The notes beneath the pieces are model-generated. The model was not told the origin of the DNA and made no database searches. It worked only from the letters and a program-made list of their open reading frames with translations. A stretch of DNA of 64,000 bases from Diaminobutyricimonas aerilata (GTDB lineage: Bacteria > Actinomycetota > Actinomycetes > Actinomycetales > Microbacteriaceae). The position numbers and the translations under genes are program-made. The DNA lies in NCBI RefSeq assembly GCF_002797715.1, contig NZ_PGFF01000001.1, forward strand, positions 1,883,304 through 1,947,303, written 5' to 3'. Positions 42,291 to 50,063 of the stretch are shown here, piece after piece; the stretch's first letter is position 1; every line of letters begins with the position of its first letter.

Positions 42291-43320
42291 GGGAGTCCGG
42301 ATCCGCCTCGGTCGCGAAGCTGTCGTCGAAGAGGCTGTCGAGCGCGGTGTCGATCGACTTCTGGTCGGCGACGTCGCCGGACTCGACGAAGATCGGGCCG
42401 ACGACCTCGAGCACGTCGCGCTGGGCGTCACCCGGCACGTTGTCGATGTCGATCACGGTGCGCTCGATCGTCGCCTCCGCGATCGCCGGGTCGATGCCCG
42501 CGACCTCGGCGAGGATCGCCGCGGTCTCCTCTGGGTTCTCGAGCGCCCACGCGCGGGCCTTCTCGTAGGCGTCGACGACGAGCTGGGCGAGGTCGGGCGA
42601 GGCCTCGAGGAAGTCCTCGGTGGCGTTGAGGAACCCGTAGGTGTTGAAGTCGACGTTGTCGTAGATGATCTTCGACCCGGCGGTCGCGACGCTCGTCGAC
42701 AGCAGCGGGTCGAGGCCCGACCACGCGTCCACGGCACCGGACTCGAGGGCCGCCTTGCCGTCGGCGTGCTGCAGGTTCTGCACGTTCACGTCGGCGAGGG
42801 TGAGGCCCGCCTCCTCGAGGGTCTGCAGGAGGAAGAAGTAGGGGTCGGTGCCCTTCGTCGCGGCGATGCTCTTGCCGCGAAGCTCCTCGACCGAGGTGAT
42901 CGGCGACCCGGCGGGCACGAGGATCGCCGACCAGTTCGGCTGGGTGTAGATGTCGATCGTCTTGATCGGCGAGCCGTTGGAGCGCGCAAGGAGGGCGGCG
43001 GAGCCGGCCGTCGAGCCGACGTCGATCGCGCCGGCGCGCAGCGCCTCGTTCGCTTTGTTCGACCCGGCGGACTGCAGCCAGTTGACCGTGACCTCGCCGT
43101 CGGTCGCCTCTTCGAGCCAACCCTGGTCCTTGATGATCAGGCTCAGCGGGTTGTAGGTCGCGAAGTCGATGTCGAGCGTGTCCGCGCTCCAGCCCTCCTG
43201 GGCCGCGGGCTCGGGATCGGCGGCGATCGACGACCCCTCGCCGGCGACGCACCCGGTGAGGGCGATCGCGCCGGTGACGGCGAGGGCGGCGAAGGCGAGA
43301 AGCGGGCGTCTGCGGGGCAT
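42283..43320 (-). CDS. ABC transporter substrate-binding lipoprotein, aliphatic-sulfonate type
   Basis: A 345-residue lipoprotein with an RRR N-terminus, a hydrophobic helix and the lipobox LTGC (Cys24), so it is anchored to the outer face of the membrane. The body is a SsuA/TauA/NrtA-like bilobed fold, recognisable from FATYNPLSLIIKDQG, ALRAGAIDVGSTAGSAAL and IAATKGTD. Most similar by eye to sulfonate-binding proteins. Nitrate, taurine or thiamine-precursor ligands cannot be excluded. ATG has GAGGA upstream. No desulfonating monooxygenase gene is present nearby to settle the ligand. Confidence 0.88.
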   Translation of the reverse strand: MPRRRPLLAFAALAVTGAIALTGCVAGEGSSIAADPEPAAQEGWSADTLDIDFATYNPLSLIIKDQGWLEEATDGEVTVNWLQSAGSNKANEALRAGAIDVGSTAGSAALLARSNGSPIKTIDIYTQPNWSAILVPAGSPITSVEELRGKSIAATKGTDPYFFLLQTLEEAGLTLADVNVQNLQHADGKAALESGAVDAWSGLDPLLSTSVATAGSKIIYDNVDFNTYGFLNATEDFLEASPDLAQLVVDAYEKARAWALENPEETAAILAEVAGIDPAIAEATIERTVIDIDNVPGDAQRDVLEVVGPIFVESGDVADQKSIDTALDSLFDDSFATEADPDSLG

Positions 43321-43356
43321 GGGGTCCTCGGGATCGGGTCGGTGCGGATGCGCTGG

Positions 43357-44184
43357 TCAGCGCGTGCTGTGGTGGGAGGGCACGCCGAGTCCCTCGAGGA
43401 GCTCGGCGCGGAGGTGGGCGAGGGCGGCGTCGCCGCGGTCACGGGGACGCCTGCCCGGCACGGGCAGGATGCGGCGGATGGTCGACCCGGAGCCGGGCCC
43501 GAGATCCGGGTCCTCACCGAGCAGCACGATGCGGTCGGCGAGGTACAGCGCCTCGTCCACGTCGTGGGTGACGAGCAGGATGGTGGCCGGTTCGGCCGCG
43601 TGGATGTCGAGCAGGAGGTCCTGCATGCGCAACCGCGTGAGGGCGTCGAGCGCTCCGAACGGCTCATCGAGCACGAGCACACCCGGTCCGCGCGCGAGGG
43701 CGCGCGCCAGCGACGCCCGCTGGGCCATGCCCCCCGACACCTGGCGGGGACGCAGTTCGCGCGACCCGTCCAACTGCACGAGGCGCAGCAGCTCGGCCAC
43801 GCGCTCGCGACCCTCCTCGCCCGGAGTGTCACGGGGAAGACCGAGGCGCACGTTGCGCTCGATGGTGCGCCACGGCAGCAGCCGCGGTTCCTGGAAGGCG
43901 ACGGCGCACCGCTGGTCGATGCCGACCACCGCATCGCCGTCGATCGCGATCGAACCGGAGTCGGGGCGGTCGAGCCCGCTCACCTGGCGCAGGAGCGTCG
44001 ACTTGCCGCACCCCGAGGGGCCGAGCAGGGCGACGATCTCCCCCGCGCCGATCTCCAGGTCGACGTCGCGGAGCACGACCCGGGGCGCGACGCTGCGGCC
44101 CGACCCCGGGAAGCTGCGGCCGACGCCGCGCAGGGTCACCGGCAGCGCGGGCGCGCTGGCACGGCTGGGAGCGGCGAGGGACAT
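43357..44184 (-). CDS. ABC transporter ATP-binding protein, sulfonate/nitrate type
   Basis: The cytoplasmic ATPase of the importer. It is 275 residues. It has Walker A GPSGCGKST, a Q-loop FQEPRLLPW, signature VSGGMAQRASLARAL, Walker B VLVLDEPFGALD and an H-loop THDVDEA, all intact. It is the first gene of the three and has its own -35/-10 promoter 7 nt before the ATG, so it is probably leaderless. The three genes make a complete type I importer. Confidence 0.93.
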   Translation of the reverse strand: MSLAAPSRASAPALPVTLRGVGRSFPGSGRSVAPRVVLRDVDLEIGAGEIVALLGPSGCGKSTLLRQVSGLDRPDSGSIAIDGDAVVGIDQRCAVAFQEPRLLPWRTIERNVRLGLPRDTPGEEGRERVAELLRLVQLDGSRELRPRQVSGGMAQRASLARALARGPGVLVLDEPFGALDALTRLRMQDLLLDIHAAEPATILLVTHDVDEALYLADRIVLLGEDPDLGPGSGSTIRRILPVPGRRPRDRGDAALAHLRAELLEGLGVPSHHSTR

Positions 44185-44191
44185 GCCTGCG

Positions 44192-44221
44192 ACGCTACGA
44201 GAGCGCGGGGAGAGGCGACAA
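44192..44221 (-). promoter_or_regulatory. Promoter of the ABC importer operon
   Basis: On the minus strand TTGTCG (44221-44216) and TAGCGT (44197-44192) are separated by 18 nt. The -10 box ends 7 nt before the ATG at 44184. This is the best two-box promoter noticed in the window. Confidence 0.6.
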
Positions 44222-44289
44222 ACCGAGTCGTAACCGAACGAAACATCCGCCGTTCCGCCGCGATCTGCGGCAGAATCCGCACCCGCGGG

Positions 44290-44703
44290 TCAGCCGCGGG
44301 ACTGCGAGATGCGCGCGAGCAGCCCGTTGACGAAGCCGGCGGAGTCCTCGGTGCTCAGCACCGTCGCCGACTCGACCGCCTCGGCGATCGCGACGCTGTC
44401 GGGCACCTCGTCGTTGAAGAGGATCTCCCACACGCCGATGCGCACGATCGCACGATCGACCGCGGGCATACGTGCGATCGTCCACCCCTGCGCGTACGTC
44501 TCGATGAGCTCGTCGATCTCCGACGAGTGCTCCTCGACGCCCATCACGATGTCGCGGGCGTACTCCCACGAGGAACGTCGCTGGGGCTGCTCCTGCGCCC
44601 GCTTGGCCTCGTCGGCCAGCGCATCCGCGATCGACTGGCGGCGCACATCCGCCGAATACAGCACGTCGAGGGCGCGCTTACGCGCCTTGGTGCGTGCGCT
44701 CAC
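44290..44703 (-). CDS. nusB: Transcription antitermination factor NusB
   Basis: NusB binds boxA RNA with S10 and supports rRNA transcription. The 137-residue all-alpha protein starts RTKARKRALDVLYSADVRRQ and has the conserved C-terminal NEVxxR-like region as VPDSVAIAEAVE...FVNGLLARI. The GTG at 44703 shares one base with the efp stop (TAGTG). efp-nusB coupling is common in bacteria. Confidence 0.95.
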   Translation of the reverse strand: MSARTKARKRALDVLYSADVRRQSIADALADEAKRAQEQPQRRSSWEYARDIVMGVEEHSSEIDELIETYAQGWTIARMPAVDRAIVRIGVWEILFNDEVPDSVAIAEAVESATVLSTEDSAGFVNGLLARISQSRG

Positions 44704-45266
44704 TAGTCGTTGACGCGGCCGAGGTAGTCGCCCGTGCGGGTGTCGACCTTGACCTTGGTGCCGGTCTCGAGGAACAGCGGCACCTGGATCTCGTAGCCGG
44801 TCTCGACGGTCGCGGGCTTGGTGCCGCCGGTCGAGCGGTCGCCCTGCAGGCCCGGCTCGGTGTAGGTGACCTCGAGCACGACCGAGGCGGGGAGCTCGAC
44901 GTAGAGCGGCTCGCCGTCGTGGGTCGCGATCGTCGCGTTCTGGTTCTCGAGCAGGAAGTTGGCGGCGTCGCCGACGACCGAGCCGGGGATGGTGATCTGG
45001 TCGTAGTCGGTCGTGTCCATGAACACGAAGTCCGCGCCGTCGCGGTAGAGGTACTGGAAGTCGCGGCGGTCGACGTTGGCGAAGTCGATCTTCGTGCCGG
45101 CGTTGAACGTGCGGTCGACGACCTTGCCGCTCATCACGTTCTTGATCTTGGTGCGCACGAACGCGCCGCCCTTACCGGGCTTGACGTGCTGGAACTCGAC
45201 CACGTTCCAGAGCTGTCCGTCGATGCTGAGAACGCTGCCGTTCTTGATGTCGTTGGTCGTGGCCAT
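44703..45266 (-). CDS. efp: Translation elongation factor P
   Basis: EF-P relieves ribosome stalling at polyproline. It is 187 residues with three beta-barrel domains. The modified residue position is Lys32 in KPGKGGAFV, so this is a lysine-type EF-P. No EpmA or EarP is seen nearby. The ATG at 45266 has GGAACGGACG in the leader. It overlaps nusB by one base. Confidence 0.97.
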   Translation of the reverse strand: MATTNDIKNGSVLSIDGQLWNVVEFQHVKPGKGGAFVRTKIKNVMSGKVVDRTFNAGTKIDFANVDRRDFQYLYRDGADFVFMDTTDYDQITIPGSVVGDAANFLLENQNATIATHDGEPLYVELPASVVLEVTYTEPGLQGDRSTGGTKPATVETGYEIQVPLFLETGTKVKVDTRTGDYLGRVND

Positions 45267-45319
45267 GTCGTGAAGTCGTCCGTTCCGGGGTGGGGTGGTG
45301 GCGCGACGGCGCCGCGTCG

Positions 45320-45325
45320 AGTGTA
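45320..45325 (-). promoter_or_regulatory. Probable -10 box of efp-nusB
   Basis: TACACT on the minus strand lies 53 nt before the efp ATG, between the aroQ stop and efp. It would give a leader of about 46 nt. The -35 region would fall at the end of aroQ. Confidence 0.38.
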
Positions 45326-45333
45326 GTCGGGGG

Positions 45334-45771
45334 TCAGTGCATCCGCCGAATGGCGGTGAGGGCGAGCAGGTACGACTCGAACCCGAAGCCGGCGATGACG
45401 CCCGTGGCGACGCCGGAGATGACGCTCGTGTGGCGGAACTGCTCGCGGGCGTGCGGGTTCGAGATGTGCACCTCGATGACGGTGCCCTCGGCCTTGGTGA
45501 CGAGCGACACCGCGTCGCGCAGCGCGTAGCTGTAGTGCGTGAAGGCGGCGGGGTTGAGGATGACCGGGCTGCCGGTGTCGGCGGCCTCGTGGATCCAGTG
45601 GATGAGCTCGGACTCGTCATCGGTCTGACGCAGGTCGATCGTCGTACCCTCGGGCGCCGCGGCCTCGAGCAGCGCGCGCAGAGCGTCGAGATCCTGCGCC
45701 CCGTAGACGTCGGGTTCACGGCTGCCGAGCCGCCCGAGATTGGGACCGTTGAGCACCAGCACCGTCGTCAC
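45334..45771 (-). CDS. aroQ: 3-Dehydroquinate dehydratase, type II
   Basis: This is the third shikimate-pathway enzyme, dehydrating 3-dehydroquinate. The 145-residue type II enzyme begins [21 protein letters not shown], quoted to the conserved core [13 protein letters not shown] with its active-site Arg and Tyr. Later motifs are [15 protein letters not shown] and [19 protein letters not shown] is the start. It is separated from aroB by the inserted GIY-YIG unit and has its own TAGGGT box 6 nt upstream. Confidence 0.96.
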   Translation of the reverse strand: MTTVLVLNGPNLGRLGSREPDVYGAQDLDALRALLEAAAPEGTTIDLRQTDDESELIHWIHEAADTGSPVILNPAAFTHYSYALRDAVSLVTKAEGTVIEVHISNPHAREQFRHTSVISGVATGVIAGFGFESYLLALTAIRRMH

Positions 45772-45777
45772 GCCCCC

Positions 45778-45783
45778 ACCCTA
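45778..45783 (-). promoter_or_regulatory. -10 box of aroQ (leaderless)
   Basis: TAGGGT on the minus strand ends 6 nt before the aroQ GTG. This would allow aroQ to be transcribed independently of the aroC-aroK-aroB message across the insertion. Confidence 0.5.
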
Positions 45784-45857
45784 CCTGCGCCCCCGCGGGC
45801 GCGCCTCGTCGGCCCACCAGGCCCGCCGCCCGGCAGAACGAGCGCAACACCCACCCG

Positions 45858-45898
45858 CCGGTCGAGTAGGCGCGGCGAAGCCCGCCGTATCGAGACCC
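45858..45898 (-). repeat. Left inverted copy of the 41-bp GGTCTCGATACGG element
   Basis: Read on the minus strand it starts GGGTCTCGATACGGCGGG and ends CGCCTACTCGACCGG. It matches the right-end copy at 46377-46417 at 40 of 41 positions but in the opposite orientation. It lies 26 nt beyond the stop of the GIY-YIG gene. The middle is self-complementary (GCGGGCTTCGCCGC-like). Confidence 0.88.
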
Positions 45899-45924
45899 CC
45901 ACGATGAACGCCGCACGGCGGAGA

Positions 45925-46209
45925 CTACGACCCCGGGAACCGCTTCTTCGCCCCCGCCCGCAACGCCTCCGTGTCGCCGTCGATCAGCGCCTGCCGCTTG
46001 CGGCGGCTCCACCCCTGCACCTGCTTCTCACGGGCGTAGGCCTCATCGACGCGCTCGTACTCCTCGGCATAGGCGAGCGTGACGGGGCGCCGCAGTCGCG
46101 TGTACCCGACGCCACCCTCGCCGTGCTCCCCGAGCCGTCGTTCGAGGTCGCGGGTCGAGCCCACGTAGAACGTGCCGTCGGCGCAGCGCAGGATGTACAT
46201 GTGCGGCAT
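45925..46209 (-). CDS. GIY-YIG nuclease family protein (YhbQ/UPF0213-like)
   Basis: A 94-residue protein that is nearly all GIY-YIG domain. Its motifs are MYILRC...FYVGST for the two beta strands, Arg in RDLERRLGEH, a central tyrosine in GYTRLRRP, and the metal-binding Glu in AREKQVQGWSRRKRQALI. All catalytic-type residues look intact. The ATG at 46209 gives the canonical N-terminus. It is inserted between aroB and aroQ, which are adjacent in related actinobacteria, and is bounded by 41-bp inverted repeats. It may be a repeat-associated nuclease or a repair nuclease. Substrate unknown. Confidence 0.92.
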   Translation of the reverse strand: MPHMYILRCADGTFYVGSTRDLERRLGEHGEGGVGYTRLRRPVTLAYAEEYERVDEAYAREKQVQGWSRRKRQALIDGDTEALRAGAKKRFPGS

Positions 46210-46270
46210 GGCTCGAGTGCAGCACGTCGGCGTCGGCGGGGTGGTTGCTGTCCACAGCGCGTGTCCGTGG

Positions 46271-46431
46271 AGGTCTCGATACGGCGGCTTCGCGCGCCTA
46301 CTCGACCAGCGGAAACCGCGTCAGGGTCTCGATACGGCAGCTTCGCGCGCCTACTCGACCAGCGGAAACCACGTCAGGGTCTCGATACGGCGGGCTCCGC
46401 CGCGCCTACTCGACCGGCGGGAACCGGGTCA
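46271..46431 (+). repeat. Three tandem 53-bp units carrying the GGTCTCGATACGG element
   Basis: Units begin at 46271, 46324 and 46377, an exact 53-nt period. Each has GGTCTCGATACGG...CGCCTACTCGACC followed by a GCGGGAACC-like tail ending GTCAGG. Units 1 and 2 are close to each other. Unit 3 differs in the middle but matches the left inverted copy at 40 of 41 bases. The aroB stop codon (TGA at 46431-46429) lies in the tail of unit 3, and the same tail is present in units 1 and 2. Confidence 0.92.
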
Positions 46432-47502
46432 GGCGGCGATCTCCTGGTAGGCCGCGAAGAGCAGAGGCTCCTCGGCGCCGTTGAGCACGGCCGGGCGACC
46501 GATGTCGTCGAGCACGATGAAGCGCATCATGCCGGCGCGCGCCTTCTTGTCGCGCTGCATGGTCGCGAGCAGCGTCTTCCACCGGCCGAGCGGGTAGGTC
46601 GTCGGCAGTCCGAGCGACTCGAGGATGCTGCGGTGGCGGTCCACGGCGGAATCCGACAGGTTGCGGGTGAGCCGCGACAGCTCGGCCGCGAACACCATGC
46701 CGATCGAGATCGCGGCGCCGTGGCGCCACTGATACCGCTCGGCGTGCTCGATCGCATGGCCGAGGGTGTGCCCGTAGTTGAGGATCTCGCGCAGCCCCTG
46801 CTCCGTGAAGTCCTCCCCGACGACGCGCGCCTTCATGGCTATCGCGAGTTCGACGGTGCGGCGGAACTCGTCCGTCGCCGGATCGGTCGCGACGAGCGGG
46901 TCGGCCTCCACGATCTCGAGGATCTCCGGTTCGGCGATGAACCCCGCCTTCACGACTTCCGCGTAGCCGGCGACGAGCTCGTTGCGCGGCAGCGCGTCGA
47001 GCAACGACAGGTCGGCGAGCACCGCGGCCGGCGCGTGGAAGGCGCCCACGAGGTTCTTGCCCTCGGCGGTGTTGATGCCCGTCTTGCCGCCGACCGCGGC
47101 GTCGACCATGCCGAGCACCGTCGTGGGGATCTGCACGACGCGCACTCCGCGCAGCCACGTGGCGGCCACGAATCCGGCGAGATCGGTCGTCGCGCCACCA
47201 CCGAGCCCGACGACGACGTCGGTGCGGGTGAAGTCGGTCTGCCCCATGACCTGCCAGCAGAATGCGGCGACCTCGATGCGCTTGGCAGCTTCCGCATCCG
47301 GCACCTCGGCGAGCAGCACCTGGTAGCGCGGTTCGAGCTGCGCGCGCAACGCCTCGGCGTGGCGGCTGAGCGGCGGCGCGTGCACGATGAGCACCTTCGT
47401 CGCCGCCGTGCCGATCACCGCGGCGAGATCGGCGAGGATGTCGCGGCCGACGCGCACCTCGTAGGGGTTCAGGCCCGTGACCGGGATGCTCGTCGTGCTC
47501 AT
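46429..47502 (-). CDS. aroB: 3-Dehydroquinate synthase
   Basis: This is the second shikimate-pathway enzyme, using NAD and a divalent metal to cyclise DAHP. It is 357 residues. It has the NAD-binding VVGLGGGATTDLAGFVAA, the segment TTVLGMVDAAVGGKTGIN, and metal ligands in YAEVVKAG and NYGHTLGHAIE. The ATG at 47502 overlaps the aroK stop (ATGA). Its stop codon lies inside the third 53-bp repeat, so its 3' end borders the inserted unit. Confidence 0.96.
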   Translation of the reverse strand: MSTTSIPVTGLNPYEVRVGRDILADLAAVIGTAATKVLIVHAPPLSRHAEALRAQLEPRYQVLLAEVPDAEAAKRIEVAAFCWQVMGQTDFTRTDVVVGLGGGATTDLAGFVAATWLRGVRVVQIPTTVLGMVDAAVGGKTGINTAEGKNLVGAFHAPAAVLADLSLLDALPRNELVAGYAEVVKAGFIAEPEILEIVEADPLVATDPATDEFRRTVELAIAMKARVVGEDFTEQGLREILNYGHTLGHAIEHAERYQWRHGAAISIGMVFAAELSRLTRNLSDSAVDRHRSILESLGLPTTYPLGRWKTLLATMQRDKKARAGMMRFIVLDDIGRPAVLNGAEEPLLFAAYQEIAA

Positions 47503-48038
47503 CGGTTCTCCTCGGTCTCGGTCGGTCGGGCGCCATCCGCGTCGCGGACCCACGCGGCGATCTCGTCGGCGATGTGCTGGATCGGACGACTCGACGTGTC
47601 CCACGTGCGCGTCGCGAGTCGCTCGTAGATCGGCCGGCGCGCCTCGACGAGGCGCACCCAGGCGTCGACCCCGTCTTTCAGCAGCGGGCGCTTCTCGTTG
47701 TCGAGCCGCGCGGCGACGGCGTCGGGCGACGTGGTCAGCAGCACGACGCGCACGGATGCGAGGTCTCGCTGGGTCTGTTCGTCGAGCACCGCTCCCCCGC
47801 CCAGGGACACGACGGCGTGCTCGGTGAGCGCCCGCGCCACCTCGGCGCGCTCGAGCTCGCGGAACCGCGGCTCGCCGTGCTGTTCGAAGATCGCCGGGAT
47901 GGGGCCGTGCGCGGCGACGACGCGCGCGTCGGTGTCGACGAAGGGCAGCTCGAGCGACTTCGCGACGCGTTTGCCGATGCGGGTCTTGCCGGATGCGGGG
48001 GCGCCGATGAAGACGACCGCGGGGCTCTGCTCGCTCAC
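47499..48038 (-). CDS. aroK: Shikimate kinase
   Basis: This enzyme phosphorylates shikimate at the 3-hydroxyl. It is 179 residues. The P-loop is [11 protein letters not shown], with shikimate-binding DTD, the motif RFRELE, SLGGGAV and the lid Arg in RPLL, all present. The GTG at 48038 overlaps the aroC stop (GTGA) and the gene overlaps aroB by 4 nt. Confidence 0.96.
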   Translation of the reverse strand: MSEQSPAVVFIGAPASGKTRIGKRVAKSLELPFVDTDARVVAAHGPIPAIFEQHGEPRFRELERAEVARALTEHAVVSLGGGAVLDEQTQRDLASVRVVLLTTSPDAVAARLDNEKRPLLKDGVDAWVRLVEARRPIYERLATRTWDTSSRPIQHIADEIAAWVRDADGARPTETEENR

Positions 48039-49228
48039 GGGGTGGCGGTGCGCAGCACCTCGGGGATCGACTCGAGGTAGGCGGCGACGTTGCGGCGGGT
48101 CTCGGGCACGGAGTCGCCGCCGAACTTCTCGAGCATGGCGTCGGCGAGCACGAGGGCGACCATCGCCTCGGCGACGACGCCCGCGGCGGGCACGGCGCAG
48201 ACGTCCGAGCGCTGGTGGTGGGCGGGGGCGGCGTCGCCCGTGGCGACGTCGACGGTGCGCAGCGCGTGCGGGACCGTGGCGATCGGCTTCATGCCGGCCC
48301 GCACGCGCATCACGGTGCCCGTGCTCATGCCGCCCTCGGTGCCGCCGGCCCGGTCGCTGAGCCGCTCGATGAGTCCGTCGTCGACGACGAGTTCGTCGTG
48401 GGCCTGCGAGCCCCGACGGGTCGTGGTGAGGAAGCCGTCACCGACCTCGACTCCCTTGATGGCCTGGATGCCCATGAGCGCGGCCGCGAGTCGCGCGTCG
48501 AGTCGGCGGTCCCAGTGCACGTAGCTGCCGAGCCCCGGCGGGAGCCCGTAGGCGAGCACCTCGACGATGCCACCGAGGGTGTCGCCGTCTTTGCGTGCGG
48601 CGTCGACCTCAGCGACCATCCGCTCCGATGTTGTCGCGTCGAAGCAGCGCAGCGGATCGGCGTCAAGCGCGTCGACATCGTCCGGTCCGGGCAGCGGGGA
48701 GCCCTCCGGCACTCGGACGGGGCCGATCGAGAGCGTGTGGCTCACGAGCCGCACGCCGAGTTCGGCGAGGAACGATCGCGCGACCGCACCGAGCGCGACA
48801 CGGGCGGCGGTCTCGCGAGCACTCGCCCGCTCGAGCACGGGACGTGCCTCGTCGAAGCCGTACTTCTGCATCCCGACGAGGTCGGCGTGTCCGGGACGCG
48901 GGCGGGTCAGCGGCGCACCGCGACCCCCGGTGAGCTTCTCGGGATCCACCGGCTCGGGGTTCATCACGTCGACCCACTTGGGCCACTCGGTGTTGCCGAC
49001 GCGCAGCGCGACGGGGCTGCCGAGGCTGAGCCCGTGGCGCACTCCGCCGCTGATCGCGAGTTCGTCGGCCTCGAACTTCATGCGCGCGCCGCGGCCGTAA
49101 CCGAGCTTGCGGCGGGCCAGGTCGGCTCGGATGTCGTCGAGCGAGACGGGCACTCCGGCGGGCAGTCCTTCGAGGACGGCGATCAGCTCGGGGCCGTGGG
49201 ATTCCCCGGCGGTCAACCAACGCAGCAT
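48035..49228 (-). CDS. aroC: Chorismate synthase
   Basis: This is the final shikimate-pathway step, forming chorismate from EPSP with reduced FMN as cofactor. It is 397 residues from the ATG at 49228. Motifs are [14 protein letters not shown] at the N-terminus, [21 protein letters not shown] and [13 protein letters not shown] prefer 49228 over an ATG three codons upstream because GGGAGG lies 9 nt before it, while at the upstream ATG it would touch the start codon. Its chorismate feeds trpE elsewhere in the window. Confidence 0.96.
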   Translation of the reverse strand: MLRWLTAGESHGPELIAVLEGLPAGVPVSLDDIRADLARRKLGYGRGARMKFEADELAISGGVRHGLSLGSPVALRVGNTEWPKWVDVMNPEPVDPEKLTGGRGAPLTRPRPGHADLVGMQKYGFDEARPVLERASARETAARVALGAVARSFLAELGVRLVSHTLSIGPVRVPEGSPLPGPDDVDALDADPLRCFDATTSERMVAEVDAARKDGDTLGGIVEVLAYGLPPGLGSYVHWDRRLDARLAAALMGIQAIKGVEVGDGFLTTTRRGSQAHDELVVDDGLIERLSDRAGGTEGGMSTGTVMRVRAGMKPIATVPHALRTVDVATGDAAPAHHQRSDVCAVPAAGVVAEAMVALVLADAMLEKFGGDSVPETRRNVAAYLESIPEVLRTATP

Positions 49229-49247
49229 GACCGCCATCCTCCCATAG

Positions 49248-50063
49248 CTAGGGCAGGCCGACCGCCGTGCGCATCGCCGCCACGACCTCCGACTCGCGGG
49301 GCAGGGGTTCGTCCGCCGAGCCGGTGAGGAAGAGCCGGATCTGCCCGACCGCCTGATGCAGCAGCATCTCGAGCCCGCTGATCACGGGGCCCCTCCAGCG
49401 GGAGCCGAGCGGGCTCGGCCAGGGGTCGTAGGCCACGTCGAAGAGCGGGATGCCGTCGCCCGCGGCCACCTGCAGTCCGGCGGCGGCGGGTCCGGGCAGC
49501 GTGCTCACGACGAGGTCGACGGGGCCGGGCGCCGCGTCGAGGGCGACCACCTCGGTGGGGAGCCCGATGCGCCCGGCGAGATCGAGCGCCTCCCGGGCGC
49601 GGTCGGCGCTCCGCACGGCGAGCGTCGCGCGGTCGGCGCCCAGTCGTCGCACGGCGACGAGGGCGGAGGCGGCGGTTGCTCCCCCGCCGAGCAGGTGCAC
49701 GGACTCCACACCCTTCACGCCGCCCTCGGCGAGGGCGCGCATGATGCCGTAGACGTCGGTGTTCGCGCCGCGGCGACGTCCGTCGGTGAGCACGAGCGTG
49801 TTCGCCGCCCCCGTCAGCGTGACGAGCTCGTCGGCGTCGTCGAGCAGGGGCAGCACGTCGCGTTTGAGCGGCATCGTGAGCGACAGCCCGCGCCACTCGT
49901 CCCCGAGGCCGGCTATGAAGCCGGGCAGCCCTGCGGTGTCGACCTCGGCCCGGCCGTACTCCCAGTCGAGCTCGAGCACCCGGTAGGCCGCCGCGTGCAG
50001 GGCGGGCGAGCGCGAGTGCTCGATCGGCGACCCCAGCACGGCGAGTCGCCGGCGTTCACTCAC
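49248..50063 (-). CDS. aroE: Shikimate dehydrogenase
   Basis: NADPH-dependent reduction of 3-dehydroshikimate to shikimate. It is 271 residues. The shikimate site is [12 protein letters not shown], the catalytic Lys is in SLTMPLK, and NTD is in GANTDVYG. The dinucleotide loop is GGGATAAS, a variant of GxGGxA. GTG starts the gene, overlapping mltG by 8 nt. It lies 19 nt before aroC. Confidence 0.93.
   Translation of the reverse strand: MSERRRLAVLGSPIEHSRSPALHAAAYRVLELDWEYGRAEVDTAGLPGFIAGLGDEWRGLSLTMPLKRDVLPLLDDADELVTLTGAANTLVLTDGRRRGANTDVYGIMRALAEGGVKGVESVHLLGGGATAASALVAVRRLGADRATLAVRSADRAREALDLAGRIGLPTEVVALDAAPGPVDLVVSTLPGPAAAGLQVAAGDGIPLFDVAYDPWPSPLGSRWRGPVISGLEMLLHQAVGQIRLFLTGSADEPLPRESEVVAAMRTAVGLP

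Noticed and set aside
44282-44300. CCCGCGG/CCGCGGG stem at the end of nusB as a terminator.
   Set aside because: It overlaps the nusB stop codon, has a short stem and no T tract. Such CCGCGG palindromes are expected by chance at this GC content.
45295-47628. Plus-strand open frame running through the 53-bp repeats and opposite aroQ and aroB, giving a repetitive peptide.
   Set aside because: The repetition is only the translated DNA repeat. The flanking parts are antisense to aroQ and aroB.
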